64,000 nucleotides of DNA from positions 1-64,000 of the forward strand of contig CAJULM010000001.1 in NCBI GenBank assembly GCA_910587285.1, given 5' to 3'. Shown in pieces: positions 43,231-52,641 of the stretch. The position numbers and the translations under genes were made by a program. Origin of the DNA: an uncultured Oscillospiraceae bacterium (GTDB lineage: Bacteria; Bacillota; Clostridia; Oscillospirales; Oscillospiraceae). Positions within the stretch are counted from its first letter, which is position 1; the number at the start of each line of letters is the position of its first letter. A model generated the notes under the pieces. The model was not told the origin of the DNA and made no database searches. It saw only the letters and a program-made list of their open reading frames with translations.

Positions 43231-44548
43231 ATGAAAAAGAACAGACTTCTTGCTATCACACTCAGCGCCGCCCTTCTGCTGGGCCTTCTGGCCGGCTGCG
43301 GCAACAAGAACAGCAATGACAAGCCGGGCAATCCAGACCAACGACGGAAACAAGCCCGCCAACAGCTCCGTAGAGCTGAACGTGGTCACGTCCTACGGCG
43401 GCGGCGACGGCAACCGCAAGAACTACGAGAACGCCGTGAAGTCCTACGAGGAAGCCACCGGCAACAAGGTGCTGGACGCCTCCGCCTCCTCCAACGAGGA
43501 ATGGAAGGCCAAGGTGCTCACCGATTTTGAAACCGGCACCGAGCCCGACGTGCTATTCTTCTTCACCAGCGCCGACGCCGAGCCCATCATCCAGGGCGGC
43601 AAGGTCGTGGACGTGGCCACCATCCGTGCGGAGTATCCCGACTACGGCTCCAATATGCGCGACTCCATGCTGGCCGTGGCCTCTGACGGCAAGAACTACG
43701 CCATCCCTTCCTCCGGCTTCTGGGAGAATATGTTCGTCAATACCAAGGTGCTCTCCGACTGCGGCATCTCCGTCCCCGGCCCGGACTACACCTGGGAGCA
43801 GTTCCTGAAGGACTGCCAGACCATCAAGGACAAGGGCTACACTCCCATCGCCTGCTCCTTGTTCGAGGTGCCCCACTACTGGTTCGAGTTCTGTGTGATG
43901 AACAACGGCACCCTGGCCGGCCAGCTTGACATCCCCGCCTCCGCCGATGACGCCGTCGGCAAAAAGTGGGTCGCCGCCCTGAACGACATGAAGGAGCTGT
44001 ATGAAAAGGGCTTCTTCCCCGCCAACACGCTCACCGCTACCGACGCCGAGACCGTTCAAATCTTTGGCGACGGCGAGGCCGCCTTCCTCATCGACGGCTC
44101 CTGGAAGGTCACCCACTTTGTGGATAACTACCCCGAGAACCTGGAGAACTTCGCCATTTCCTACGTCCCCGCCAAGGGCGAGCGCAAGGCCAGCGAGGCC
44201 ATCGGCGGCATCTCCATGGGCTACTTCATCACCAAAAAGGCATGGGACGACCCCGCCAAGCGGGAAGCGGCCGTGAAGTTCGTGGAACACATGACCTCTG
44301 ACGAGGTTCTGTCCACCTTCGTCACCACCGAGGTCACCGCCCTGAAGAACGGCGCCTCCCCCGCCGGCCTGAATCCTCTCCAGCAGGCTGCGGCCAACGC
44401 CAACGCAGAGATCACCGGCGTAATCGGCCCCGTGCAGGACGCCGTCTCCCCCGAGTGCAAGGCCGACCTGTTCGCCAACGTGCAAAACGTGGTCACTGGC
44501 TCCATGTCCGCCGAGGATGCGGTCAATTCCGCCATTGCCCTCAACTAA
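43231..44548 (+). CDS. Sugar ABC transporter binding lipoprotein, frameshifted in the linker
   Basis: A family 1 extracellular solute-binding protein in two frames. The ATG at 43231 (after GGGAGGT) opens into a lipoprotein signal peptide (LLGLLAGCG lipobox), but that frame leaves the family after about residue 35. The mature protein (SVELNVVTSYGGGDGNRKNY onward, about 400 residues, to the stop at 44548) is in the frame one base later. One extra base near 43320-43345, for example in GGG at 43326-43328, would explain it. The rest is intact and well conserved in style, so this is either a recent mutation or a sequencing error. The partner permeases follow. Expected to bind chitobiose or a related sugar. 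Confidence 0.82.
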
Positions 44549-44558
44549 CCCAATCTGA

Positions 44559-44589
44559 AAAAGGCCCCGCCCGGTGGGTGGGGCCTTTT
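44559..44589 (+). terminator. Terminator-like hairpin after the binding-protein gene
   Basis: GGCCCCGCCC and GGGTGGGGCC pair around a 3-nt loop with A-run and TTTT on the flanks. It probably lets only part of transcription through to the permeases, so the binding protein is made in excess, as is common in such operons. Confidence 0.85.
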
Positions 44590-44620
44590 CTCAAAACCGC
44601 AGAGAGGAGTGAGCGCATCC

Positions 44621-45508
44621 ATGTCGCTGTACCGCAAAAAGGGGCCGATGATTGTGTTTTTGCTGCCCGCCTTCGTGTTTCTGATCCTATTTTTGTACTA
44701 TCCCTTCATCCAGAACATTTTGAACAGCTTCTCCGATATCACCGGCCTGGGCGCACCCGCCAAGGGGCTGAACGACCCCTGGTGGACCAACTACGCCACG
44801 CTGTTCACCGACCCCAAGCTACGCACAGCGATGATCAATACGGTGATCCTTACTGTTTGCACAGTGGTCTTCCAGGTTGGCATCGCCCTGGTGCTGGCCC
44901 TGCTGGTGGACTCCATCAAGGTGGGCGCGCAGCTGTTCCGCACCTTGTACTTCTTCCCCATCGTCATCTCCGCCACCGCCCTGGGCCTGATGTTCAATCT
45001 GATTTTCCTCTATAACGGCGGCATGATCAATCAGCTGCTCCAGGCCATGGGCGTCATTTCAGAAAATATTGACTGGAAGGACGTCGGCCACTTCCGCTTC
45101 ACCATGCTGGCCCCGGTGATGTGGCAGTACGTGGGCTTCTATTTCGTCATCCTGGTCACCGGGCTGAATAACATCCCCGCCGATCTCTACGAAGCCGCCG
45201 CCCTGGACGGCTGCACGGGGCTGAAGCGGGTGCGATACGTCACCCTGCCCCTGCTGCGCAATGTGCTATGCACCTGCCTGGTGCTGGCCATCACCGGCGC
45301 GCTGAAGGTATTCGACCTGCCCTGGGTGATGTTCGGGGCCGGAATGCCCCAGGATCAGGGCTGGCTCACCGGCACCTATATGTACGATCAGACCTTTAAC
45401 CGAGGCAATGTGGACTATGGCTCCACCATCGCCATTTTAATTGTGGTACTGGGCGTGGTGCTGTCCAACGTGGCCAACCGGGTGTTCAAGCCCCGGAACG
45501 ATCTGTAA
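44621..45508 (+). CDS. Sugar ABC transporter permease (MalF type)
   Basis: A permease of the carbohydrate uptake type 1 family with about six membrane helices and the ATPase-contact EAA loop EAAALDGCTGLKRVRYVTLP near three quarters of the chain. GAGAGGAGTGAG lies upstream; the start could be 44621 (MSLYRKK) or 44609. It forms the importer channel with the MalG-type permease 12 bp downstream. The shared ATPase (MsmK/UgpC type) is not in this window and is presumably encoded elsewhere. Confidence 0.93.
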   Translation: MSLYRKKGPMIVFLLPAFVFLILFLYYPFIQNILNSFSDITGLGAPAKGLNDPWWTNYATLFTDPKLRTAMINTVILTVCTVVFQVGIALVLALLVDSIKVGAQLFRTLYFFPIVISATALGLMFNLIFLYNGGMINQLLQAMGVISENIDWKDVGHFRFTMLAPVMWQYVGFYFVILVTGLNNIPADLYEAAALDGCTGLKRVRYVTLPLLRNVLCTCLVLAITGALKVFDLPWVMFGAGMPQDQGWLTGTYMYDQTFNRGNVDYGSTIAILIVVLGVVLSNVANRVFKPRNDL

Positions 45509-45520
45509 GGGGGGAGCGTC

Positions 45521-46378
45521 ATGCGGAAAAAAATAACGCCCGCCAAGGCTTGTACCTATGTGGTGCTCATCTTCTGGGCGCTCACCACCCTGTATCCCTT
45601 TGTGTGGGTCATTTTGAACTCCTTCCGGGAGAAGGGTCTGATTCGGAAGGACTCCTTCTCCATCCCCCTGCCGGGCAGCGGCCTGTCCATGGACAATTAC
45701 GCCAAGGCCATGGACCGCTTCGACTTTGCCAACGCCTACCTGAACAGCCTGCTGATCTCCATCGCCGTCACCATTGCGGTGGTCATTATCGCAGGATTGG
45801 CGGCCTACGGCCTGGTGCGCTTCAAGTTCAAGCTGCGGGGCGCGTGCTACAGCCTCATCATGGCCGGCATGATGTTCCCCGTATTCTCCACCATCATTCC
45901 GGTGTTCCGCATGGAGGCCGCCTGGGGCATTGCCAGCAGCGGCAACCGCTGGCTCTCCCTGCTGGCCGTCATCCTGCCGCAGATTGCGGGCAACCTGTGC
46001 TTCGCCATCATCGTGCTCATGGGCTTTATCGAGTCGGTGCCCATCGAGCTGGAGGAGAGCGCCTATGTGGACGGCTGCAACGTATTCCAGGTGTATTTCC
46101 ATATCATCATCCCCGCGGCCAAATCCTCCTTTGCCACGGTGGCCATCTTCTCCTTCCTGTGGAGCTATAACGACCTGTTCACCCAGAACTTCTTCCTCCG
46201 GGTCCCCCGGGAGAAAACCATCACCCTGCTGCTCAACGAAATCAGCTCCCAGGCGGGGGTGGACTACGGCCTGATGGCCTCCTCGGTGGTACTCATCGTG
46301 GTGCCGGTGCTCATCGTCTACGTCCTGCTGCAAAAGCACATCGTGAAGGGGCTCACGGCGGGAGCGGTTAAGGGATGA
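45521..46378 (+). CDS. Sugar ABC transporter permease (MalG type)
   Basis: A 285-residue second permease with about six membrane helices. The EAA loop is ESAYVDGCNVFQVYFHIIIP, and the start ACTYVVLIFWALTTLYPFVW is typical. It follows the MalF-type gene by 12 bp with GGGGGGAG upstream. Just after its stop lies the parS-like palindrome. Confidence 0.93.
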   Translation: MRKKITPAKACTYVVLIFWALTTLYPFVWVILNSFREKGLIRKDSFSIPLPGSGLSMDNYAKAMDRFDFANAYLNSLLISIAVTIAVVIIAGLAAYGLVRFKFKLRGACYSLIMAGMMFPVFSTIIPVFRMEAAWGIASSGNRWLSLLAVILPQIAGNLCFAIIVLMGFIESVPIELEESAYVDGCNVFQVYFHIIIPAAKSSFATVAIFSFLWSYNDLFTQNFFLRVPREKTITLLLNEISSQAGVDYGLMASSVVLIVVPVLIVYVLLQKHIVKGLTAGAVKG

Positions 46379-46382
46379 GAAA

Positions 46383-46420
46383 CGTGTTTCACGTGAAACG
46401 GACGTTTCACGTGAAACACG
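46383..46420. promoter_or_regulatory. Two head-to-head parS-like sites in one 38-bp palindrome
   Basis: Two 16-bp sites, TGTTTCACGTGAAACG at 46385-46400 and CGTTTCACGTGAAACA at 46403-46418, each match the parS consensus TGTTNCACGTGAAACA at all but one base, and each holds the full 14-bp core palindrome. Together with flanking bases they form a perfect 18-bp inverted repeat about a GA spacer. They lie between the MalG-type permease and the YesN-like regulator. No other such site was seen in the window. Confidence 0.8.
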
Positions 46421-46432
46421 GCCCCGCACCTC

Positions 46433-46461
46433 TTGCGCAGCTCGGTTGTTCCTGATATGAT
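46433..46461 (+). promoter_or_regulatory. Promoter of the YesN-like regulator
   Basis: TTGCGC (46433-46438), a 17-bp spacer and TATGAT (46456-46461) with an upstream TG. It starts 13 bp after the parS-like palindrome. Confidence 0.75.
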
Positions 46462-46481
46462 GGTTCCAGGAGGTGAAGAAG

Positions 46482-47240
46482 ATGTATAAGGTCGTGCTGG
46501 TGGATGATGAATCCATCATCACCGAGGGCCTGCGGCGGGTCGTGGACTGGCCGGCCTACAACTGTCAGGTGGTCGCCCTGGCCAGCGACGCCGTCTCCGG
46601 CGCCCAGGCCATCCGGCAATACCGCCCCCACATCCTATTCACCGACATTAAAATGCCCGGTGAGGACGGCCTGACCATGCTGGCTGGGCTCAAGGGGGAG
46701 TTTCCCCGGATGCAAATCGCCGTGCTCACCGGCTACCGGGATTTTGAATACGCCCAGCGGGCCATCCGCTTGGGGGTGTCCCGTTTCCTGCTCAAGCCCT
46801 CCAAAATGGATGAGCTGGAGGAAGCCGTCGCCCACATGACCCAGACGCTGGACCGCCTGCCCCCTGAGCCGGAGGGAGAAGGACTGCCGGAGGAGGAAGA
46901 CGACCTGCCCGCCAACAGCTTTGTGGCCCGCCAGGCCCAGGGATATATCACAGAGCACTACGCCGACCGCCTCTCCCTTCAGGACGTAGCCGACCACTGC
47001 TACGTCAGCCAATGGCACCTGTCCAAGCTGCTCAACCGCCACCTGGGCCAGACCTTTTACGACCTGCTCAACTCCGTGCGGGTGCGTCAGGCCAAGGAAC
47101 TCATGGAGGACCCGGCTCTGCGTATCAGCGAGGTGGCCGAGCGGGTGGGCTATGCCGATACCGCCCATTTCTCCCGGGTGTTCAAAAAGCTGGAGGGAGT
47201 ATCCGCCGGAGAGTGGCGCAACCTCCACTGCGGGAAATGA
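46482..47240 (+). CDS. YesN-type response regulator with AraC output domain
   Basis: A 252-residue response regulator: receiver domain with acidic pocket DDE (residues 8-10), phospho-acceptor Asp55 in TDIKMPG and Lys in FLLKPSKMDELE, then a linker and two AraC-type helix-turn-helix units (LSLQDVADHCYVSQWHLSKL and LRISEVAERVGYADTAHFSR). The ATG at 46482 is preferred to the GTG at 46473, which overlaps the AGGAGGT box. It is the partner of the kinase at 41375 and the likely activator of the GH94 operon, importer and GH3 gene. Confidence 0.93.
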   Translation: MYKVVLVDDESIITEGLRRVVDWPAYNCQVVALASDAVSGAQAIRQYRPHILFTDIKMPGEDGLTMLAGLKGEFPRMQIAVLTGYRDFEYAQRAIRLGVSRFLLKPSKMDELEEAVAHMTQTLDRLPPEPEGEGLPEEEDDLPANSFVARQAQGYITEHYADRLSLQDVADHCYVSQWHLSKLLNRHLGQTFYDLLNSVRVRQAKELMEDPALRISEVAERVGYADTAHFSRVFKKLEGVSAGEWRNLHCGK

Positions 47241-47327
47241 AGACAACGCCGCGCCCCGTCTCATGTCAGGCGGGGCGCTTTGCCGTCTCACCTATAGTCC
47301 GTGATACTTTTGCAAAAAATCGGCGCA

Positions 47328-47356
47328 TTGACAAGGACACGCGGCTGCGGTATGAT
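47328..47356 (+). promoter_or_regulatory. Promoter of the GH3 gene
   Basis: TTGACA (47328-47333), a 17-bp spacer and TATGAT (47351-47356), about 50 bp before the ATG at 47405. Confidence 0.85.
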
Positions 47357-47404
47357 TTTTTTGTGTAGTTTGCACGTCATTTATTTTGGAAGGGAGTTTT
47401 TGCT

Positions 47405-49183
47405 ATGGTTGATCTGCGCGCAAAGCCCTACTGCCTGTCTGATGAGGATATCGCCTGGGTGGAGGCCACCATCGCCGGCATGACCGACGAGGAAAAGGTG
47501 GGCCAGCTGTTTTTTGATAACAACGGCGGCGCCACCGACGAGGAGCTGCGGGAGATTGTGGCCAAGTACCATCTGGGCGGCTTCCGCTACAACGGCATCA
47601 AATCCGCCCGGGTGCGGGAGGTCATTGAGGTGCTTCAGACCGCCTCCCCCATCCCTCTGTTCATCGCCTGCAACACTGAGAGCGGCGGAAACGGCTCAGG
47701 CACCGACGGCACCTACATCGGCACCGGCCTGAAAATTGCCGCCACCGACAAGGTGCAGTACGCCCACGATCTCGGCTTCCTGTCCAATGAGGAGGCCGCC
47801 GCCATGGGTAACAACATGGCCTTCGCCCCCGTGTGCGACATCCACTACAACTGGGAGAACACCGAAATCGTCCAGCGCTGCTTCGGCCACGATGTGCAGC
47901 GGGTCATCGACATGAGCATAGCCTATATGCAGGGTGTGCACGAGCTGCCCGGCTATGCCAGCGTGGCCAAGCACTTCCCCGGAAACGGCCAGGACTTCCG
48001 GGACGCCCATCTGTCCAGCAACGTGAATGAATTCACCCGCGAGGAGTGGATGGCCACCTATGGCAAGGTGTACAAGGCCCTCATCGACGCGGGTCTGGAC
48101 GGCATAATGGGCGGCCACATCATGCTGCCCAAATATATGCGGGAGGTCAAACCCGGCATCACCGACGATGAGATGCTCCCCGCCACCCTGTGCCCCGAGA
48201 TTCTCACCGGCCTCCTCCGGGATGAGCTGGGCTTCAACGGCGTGGTCATCTCCGACGCCACCCATATGGTGGGCATGACCAACCGCATGACCCGCAAGGA
48301 AATGGTGTCCGCCTCCATCAACGCCGGCTGCGATATGTTCCTGTTCTATAACGATGCGGACGAGGACATCGGCTGGATGCTGGAGGCCTATCGCAACGGC
48401 ACCATCAGCGAAGCGCGGATGAACGAAGCCCTCACCCGGATTTTGGGTCTGAAGGCCCACATGGGCCTGAACAAAACGCCCAAGGAGAAGCTCGTTCCCT
48501 CCGCCGAGACGCTCCAGTCCGTGCTGGGCGCCCAGAAGTACCAGGACAAGGCGGCGGAAATCGCCAAGGACGCCATCACCCTGGTGAAGTATAAGGACCA
48601 AGGGGTGCTCCCCCTCACCCCCGCCAAGTATAAGCGGATCATGCTGGTGAACATCAAGGGCGCGGACAACGCCATGGCCCAGCTCATGCGCATGGCCTTC
48701 GGCGGCGCGGGGGCCAAAACCCCGGCGGAGATTCTGTGCGAAAAGCTAAAGGAAAAGGGCTTTGACGCCTTCGTGCACGAGAGCCCCGCGGACAAAGCCA
48801 AGCGGCTGGCCGCCGAGGGCCACGGCGCGGCCTCCTTTGGAGATCTGTACAAAGCCGGCAAGGCTGCCATCGCCGATTTCTGCGCCCAGCAGGATCTGGT
48901 CATCACCGTATTCAATGTGGACAACGGCCGCCCCTCCTTCGGCTTCAGCAAGGGCGGCGGCGAGATCCCCTGGTATGTCCACGATGTGCCCACCATCGGC
49001 GTCAGCGTCAACGCCCCCACGATGCTGGCCGACGTACCCACCCTGCGCACCTATATCAACGCCTATGATTCCCGTCCCTGCACCATGGACGCCTTGGTGG
49101 AAAAGCTGCTGGCCGGCCCCGAGGCCTTTACCGGCATTGATCCCATCGACAGCTTCTGCGGTCTGTGGGACACCCGGCTGTAA
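47405..49183 (+). CDS. GH3 beta-N-acetylhexosaminidase
   Basis: A 592-residue GH3 enzyme without signal peptide. The TIM-barrel domain (to about 370) has KHFPGNGQDFRDAHLSSN, the NagZ-type loop with the Asp/His dyad, GIMGGHIMLPKY, and the nucleophile Asp in VVISDATHMVGM; the C-terminal alpha/beta domain (about 400-590) follows as in NagZ of Bacillus type. It removes beta-linked GlcNAc from chito-oligosaccharides or from muropeptides; the GH94 neighbour favours chito-oligosaccharides. It could act as a phosphorylase, as some of this branch do. Confidence 0.88.
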   Translation: MVDLRAKPYCLSDEDIAWVEATIAGMTDEEKVGQLFFDNNGGATDEELREIVAKYHLGGFRYNGIKSARVREVIEVLQTASPIPLFIACNTESGGNGSGTDGTYIGTGLKIAATDKVQYAHDLGFLSNEEAAAMGNNMAFAPVCDIHYNWENTEIVQRCFGHDVQRVIDMSIAYMQGVHELPGYASVAKHFPGNGQDFRDAHLSSNVNEFTREEWMATYGKVYKALIDAGLDGIMGGHIMLPKYMREVKPGITDDEMLPATLCPEILTGLLRDELGFNGVVISDATHMVGMTNRMTRKEMVSASINAGCDMFLFYNDADEDIGWMLEAYRNGTISEARMNEALTRILGLKAHMGLNKTPKEKLVPSAETLQSVLGAQKYQDKAAEIAKDAITLVKYKDQGVLPLTPAKYKRIMLVNIKGADNAMAQLMRMAFGGAGAKTPAEILCEKLKEKGFDAFVHESPADKAKRLAAEGHGAASFGDLYKAGKAAIADFCAQQDLVITVFNVDNGRPSFGFSKGGGEIPWYVHDVPTIGVSVNAPTMLADVPTLRTYINAYDSRPCTMDALVEKLLAGPEAFTGIDPIDSFCGLWDTRL

Positions 49184-49192
49184 CCCACAACA

Positions 49193-49223
49193 AAAGCGCC
49201 GCCCAACAAGGGCGGCGCTTTTT
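49193..49223. terminator. Bidirectional terminator
   Basis: AAAGCGCCGCCC/GGGCGGCGCTTT stem (12 bp) with a 5-nt loop; TTTTT on the right and AAAA on the left. It separates the GH3 gene from the convergent chemoreceptor gene. Confidence 0.93.
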
Positions 49224-49242
49224 CCTTGCGTTCAAGCAGCGC

Positions 49243-50913
49243 TCAGCGCACGCTGCCTGCCATTCCATTTTTCAGCTTGAACTTGCGGGTCTCGTCCTCC
49301 AGCACGTGCACCTGATCGAACAGCTCGGAACTGACGGCGGCGGATTCCTCGCTGCTGGCGGAGTTGGTCTGCACCACCGAGGAAATCTGCCCGATTCCCT
49401 CGGACACCTGGGCCAGCGACTCGGCCTCCTGGTGGACGGCCTCGGTGATGGAGGCGATGGCCTTATCCGACTCCACCACCATCTCCTGCGCCCGCTTCAG
49501 GGACTCGGACACCTCACTGACGATCTGGCTGCCCCGCTGAGTCACCTGGACGGAGTTCTCAATGAGGCCCTTGGTGGCCTTCGCCGCCTCATCGGACTTG
49601 GAGGCCAGATTGCGCACCTCGTCGGCCACCACGGCAAAGCCCTTGCCCGCCGCGCCGGCCCGGGCAGCCTCCACCGCCGCGTTCAGCGCCAGGATATTGG
49701 TCTGGAAGGCGATATTTTCAATGGTAGCGATAATCTTGCCAATCTGCTGGGACGCATCGGCAATATCGTCCATGGCGGACACCATCTGCTCCATCTGATT
49801 ACTGCTCAGGGCGACCTGCTCGCTGGTGAGCTGAGCGCTGCGCTGGGCATTGGCGGCAGCCTCCACATTGCGGGCCGCGCTCTTGGACAGATCGTCCACC
49901 GTAGCGTACAGCTCCTCCACGGCGCTGGCCTGCTCCGTGGCGCCCTGGGCCAGAGCCTGGGCCCCGCTGGACAGCTGCTCGGCATGGCCGGACACCCGCT
50001 GCTCCGCCTGAACGATACTGGTCATAGCGTCCGAGATGGAGACGGTAAAGCGGCCCAGCGCCTCCTCAATGGGCTGGAAGTCGCCGATATACCGGGCAGA
50101 GGTCGACACGTCAAAATTACCCTGGGCCAACTCGGCCATCACCCGGTCGATGTCCTCCACGTACTCCTGGATGCGGCCCATGGACTCCTCCAGAGTCTGG
50201 ACCAGCTGACCCAGTTCGTTCTTGGAATGGTAGTCAAAGCGCAGGGACAGGCGTCCCTCCTGAAGCGGCTGGGCACTGTGCGTAATGCCCACCAGCGGCT
50301 TCACCACATACCGCAACACGTACACAACCAGACTGATTAGCGCCACCAGAGCCAATATCAAACAGACAACGGTGGAAATGTGCATGAATGCGATGGTGTT
50401 GTTCATCTGGGCGATGTACTCATCGCTCAGCGCTCCGCCCCGCTCCACAACCTTGTCCAGCAGGCCCACCAAATTGGTGAGGTTGGCCTGAATCGTCTCC
50501 TGATAGTACTGCTGCGCCCGGCTGTGGCTGTTTTCATACATCCCCAGCACCACGTCAGCCGAGGCGTGGAGCTCCTTGTGCAGCGGCTCGATCTGGGTGC
50601 GCAGGGCCTCAATCTCACTGTCCGTCAGGCTCATCTCCGAGTAAAGCCACTTACCCAGCACACAGCCCGTATGGTCCTTGCTGCCGGTAAACTCCGTGCC
50701 GGAGTACAGCGCGTTGCTCAGGTTGGCCGACCACTTGTAATGGGCCGTCTCCGCCTGCTGAACCTGCTCCAGCATATTGGTAGCCCGGACGCTGTCGTTC
50801 TGGGTCCCCTCAATGCGCAAAATATTCATTGTGGTCATTCCGCTGAACAGGAAAATCGCCACAATGGCGCACGCAACGCGGATTCCGACCGATCTTTTGA
50901 TGCTTTTACCCAT
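49243..50913 (-). CDS. Methyl-accepting chemotaxis protein with CZB-like sensor
   Basis: A 556-residue chemoreceptor: TM1 at about 12-30, an extracellular region to about 178, TM2 at about 178-202, HAMP, then the cytoplasmic signalling hairpin with the tip [20 protein letters not shown]. The extracellular part has the marks of a CZB zinc-binding domain: [15 protein letters not shown] and LHKELHASA (three His and one Cys). CZB domains are most often cytoplasmic, so this outer location is unusual. AGGAGG precedes the ATG; promoter at 51033-51061. No other chemotaxis gene is in the window. Confidence 0.92.
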   Translation of the reverse strand: MGKSIKRSVGIRVACAIVAIFLFSGMTTMNILRIEGTQNDSVRATNMLEQVQQAETAHYKWSANLSNALYSGTEFTGSKDHTGCVLGKWLYSEMSLTDSEIEALRTQIEPLHKELHASADVVLGMYENSHSRAQQYYQETIQANLTNLVGLLDKVVERGGALSDEYIAQMNNTIAFMHISTVVCLILALVALISLVVYVLRYVVKPLVGITHSAQPLQEGRLSLRFDYHSKNELGQLVQTLEESMGRIQEYVEDIDRVMAELAQGNFDVSTSARYIGDFQPIEEALGRFTVSISDAMTSIVQAEQRVSGHAEQLSSGAQALAQGATEQASAVEELYATVDDLSKSAARNVEAAANAQRSAQLTSEQVALSSNQMEQMVSAMDDIADASQQIGKIIATIENIAFQTNILALNAAVEAARAGAAGKGFAVVADEVRNLASKSDEAAKATKGLIENSVQVTQRGSQIVSEVSESLKRAQEMVVESDKAIASITEAVHQEAESLAQVSEGIGQISSVVQTNSASSEESAAVSSELFDQVHVLEDETRKFKLKNGMAGSVR

Positions 50914-51032
50914 GGTGTTGGGCCTCCTTCACTGTTTTCTCAAAAAAGCGTTTCCACAACAAGAGCGGTGCGCCCCGCCCCGTCCGCTCGCCCGGAACCG
51001 CCGAAGGCGGAGCCGGATACACTTCACAATGT

Positions 51033-51061
51033 ATTATACAATAGGCGCGGGAAAAATGCAA
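51033..51061 (-). promoter_or_regulatory. Promoter of the chemoreceptor gene
   Basis: On the minus strand TTGCAT (51056-51061), a 17-bp spacer and TATAAT (51033-51038). Confidence 0.82.
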
Positions 51062-51095
51062 CGCAAATCTCCCGCGCCGGCGGCCTGCTTTCCAC

Positions 51096-51131
51096 AAAAA
51101 AAGCGCCCGCCCCAAATTTTGGAACGAGCGC
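51096..51131 (-). terminator. Terminator of the pepV-like gene
   Basis: GCGCCCGCCCCAA and TTGGAACGAGCGC pair with several G-T pairs on the minus-strand RNA, which then runs into seven U. It lies 16 bp after the dipeptidase stop. Confidence 0.75.
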
Positions 51132-51147
51132 CTTTCTTTGGTTCTGC

Positions 51148-52548
51148 TCACCCGCACAAATCCACAATGATGTGTGCGAACAGCTTGGCGCTGAGCATCA
51201 GATCGCTGATCCGAACCCGTTCATCCGCCCCGTGCAGGCGGGTATCAAAGCCGGGTAGGGTGCAGCCAAAGGCCACGCCGCCGGGAATGTCGTGGACATA
51301 GGTCCCGCCGCCGGTGGACAGGCACTCTCCCTTCAGCCCCGTGTATTCCTCATACCGCCGGAGCAGGGTCTTGATAAACGGGCTGTCGGCGGGGACGTGG
51401 TGGGGCGCGCCCTGACTGGCCTCAAAAGCAAATCCCCTGGCCTCAAAAGCGGCCCTGGCCACGCCGAGGCAGTTTTCCTCGGTGGCGCACAGGGGCACCC
51501 GGCTGTCAAAGAATCCCTTCAGGCCGGTGTCCGTCACTTCCAACAGGGAGAAGGCCACCGTCAGCGGACCGGCCACCGGCTCCTCCTGGGCAATGCCCAG
51601 GGCCTTGCCCCGCCAGTCCCCGTGGGGGAGCAGGGCATTCAAATCGCGCAGCGCGTCCGTGCATCCGCCCTCCGCCAAGGGCAGGGCGCACAGCAGGGCC
51701 ACCAAGCCCGTGACGGCGTTGTTGCCCCCCTCGGGCCAGGCGGCGTGGGAGGCCTCTCCCTTGGCATGAATCACCGTGACGCCATCCTCATGGGCGAACG
51801 TAAACTTGACGCCGGTGCGGGCGGTAATGTTCCTGGCGTGGGGCTGTATATCGTGCATGGTCAGCCCCTCCACCCCGGCGGAGGCGTCTCCCGGCAGAAT
51901 GTTCAGCCGGATTCCGCCGTGGAGCCACTTCACCTTGGGCAGCGCCTCCTGAGCCGCCCAGCTCTTGGTAAAGGCAGGGCGGAAGCCCCCCTTCTCCGTA
52001 TTGATCACAGGGAAGCCGGAGTCTGGGGAGAAGGTGGCCGGGGCGTAGGGGTGGCGGGCAAAGTACCAGGCAATGTCGCCGGACCCGCTCTCCTCATTGG
52101 TCCCCATAATCATCCTGCAATTCTTTTTCAGGGGCACCCCCAGATCCTTCACCGCTTTCATGGCCAGCAGGGAGGCGATCACCGGACCCTTGTCGTCGTC
52201 CGTACCCCGGCCGTATAGCAGCCCGTCCACCAGCTTGGGCGCGTAGGGCTTGGTCACTGTCCACCCCTCGCCGGGGGCCACCACGTCCAGATGGCCCAGA
52301 ATGTGCAGGGCGTCCTCCCCGTCGTTCAAATCGGCGGTGCCCACATAGCCCTCGTGGTTTTGGGCGCTCAGCCCCCACTCTCCGGCGATGGCCAGCGCCT
52401 CCTCCAGCGCGGCGGCGGGGCCGGGGCCGAAGGGGGCCCCGGGGGCGGGCTCGCCCTCCACGCTGTCAATGGATACCAGGCGGCTCACCGCCTCCACCAG
52501 CAGCGGTTCCTTGTCCGCGAAATAGGCTTCGATCTGTTCTCTTATCAT
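51148..52548 (-). CDS. M20 family dipeptidase, PepV/Sapep-like
   Basis: A 466-residue di-zinc peptidase. Metal and catalytic segments are visible: ILGHLDVV (His, Asp), YGRGTDDDKGP (bridging Asp), TNEESGSGD (general base Glu and a metal Glu), SPDSGFPVINTEKG, and the late His/Gly part STGGGTYVHDIPGG. The PepV/Sapep type cleaves dipeptides, including those with beta-Ala or D-residues at the N-terminus. It has its own promoter (52599-52627) and follows a DauR-type regulator gene on the same strand, which may control it. Confidence 0.92.
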   Translation of the reverse strand: MIREQIEAYFADKEPLLVEAVSRLVSIDSVEGEPAPGAPFGPGPAAALEEALAIAGEWGLSAQNHEGYVGTADLNDGEDALHILGHLDVVAPGEGWTVTKPYAPKLVDGLLYGRGTDDDKGPVIASLLAMKAVKDLGVPLKKNCRMIMGTNEESGSGDIAWYFARHPYAPATFSPDSGFPVINTEKGGFRPAFTKSWAAQEALPKVKWLHGGIRLNILPGDASAGVEGLTMHDIQPHARNITARTGVKFTFAHEDGVTVIHAKGEASHAAWPEGGNNAVTGLVALLCALPLAEGGCTDALRDLNALLPHGDWRGKALGIAQEEPVAGPLTVAFSLLEVTDTGLKGFFDSRVPLCATEENCLGVARAAFEARGFAFEASQGAPHHVPADSPFIKTLLRRYEEYTGLKGECLSTGGGTYVHDIPGGVAFGCTLPGFDTRLHGADERVRISDLMLSAKLFAHIIVDLCG

Positions 52549-52598
52549 TATGTAACAACTCCTCAGTCATTGGTATATAAAAACGACAGTTTTCCCAC

Positions 52599-52627
52599 AG
52601 TATACACCACTCGCCTGTCAATTACAA
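52599..52627 (-). promoter_or_regulatory. Promoter of the pepV-like gene
   Basis: On the minus strand TTGTAA (52622-52627), a 17-bp spacer and TATACT (52599-52604); it lies between the regulator stop and the dipeptidase start. Confidence 0.6.
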
Positions 52628-52641
52628 GGGAAACCGGACGC

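Noticed and set aside
46383..46420. The parS-like palindrome as an ordinary terminator of the permease operon
   Set aside because: It has no T-run and its two halves each match the parS consensus, which a terminator would not need.
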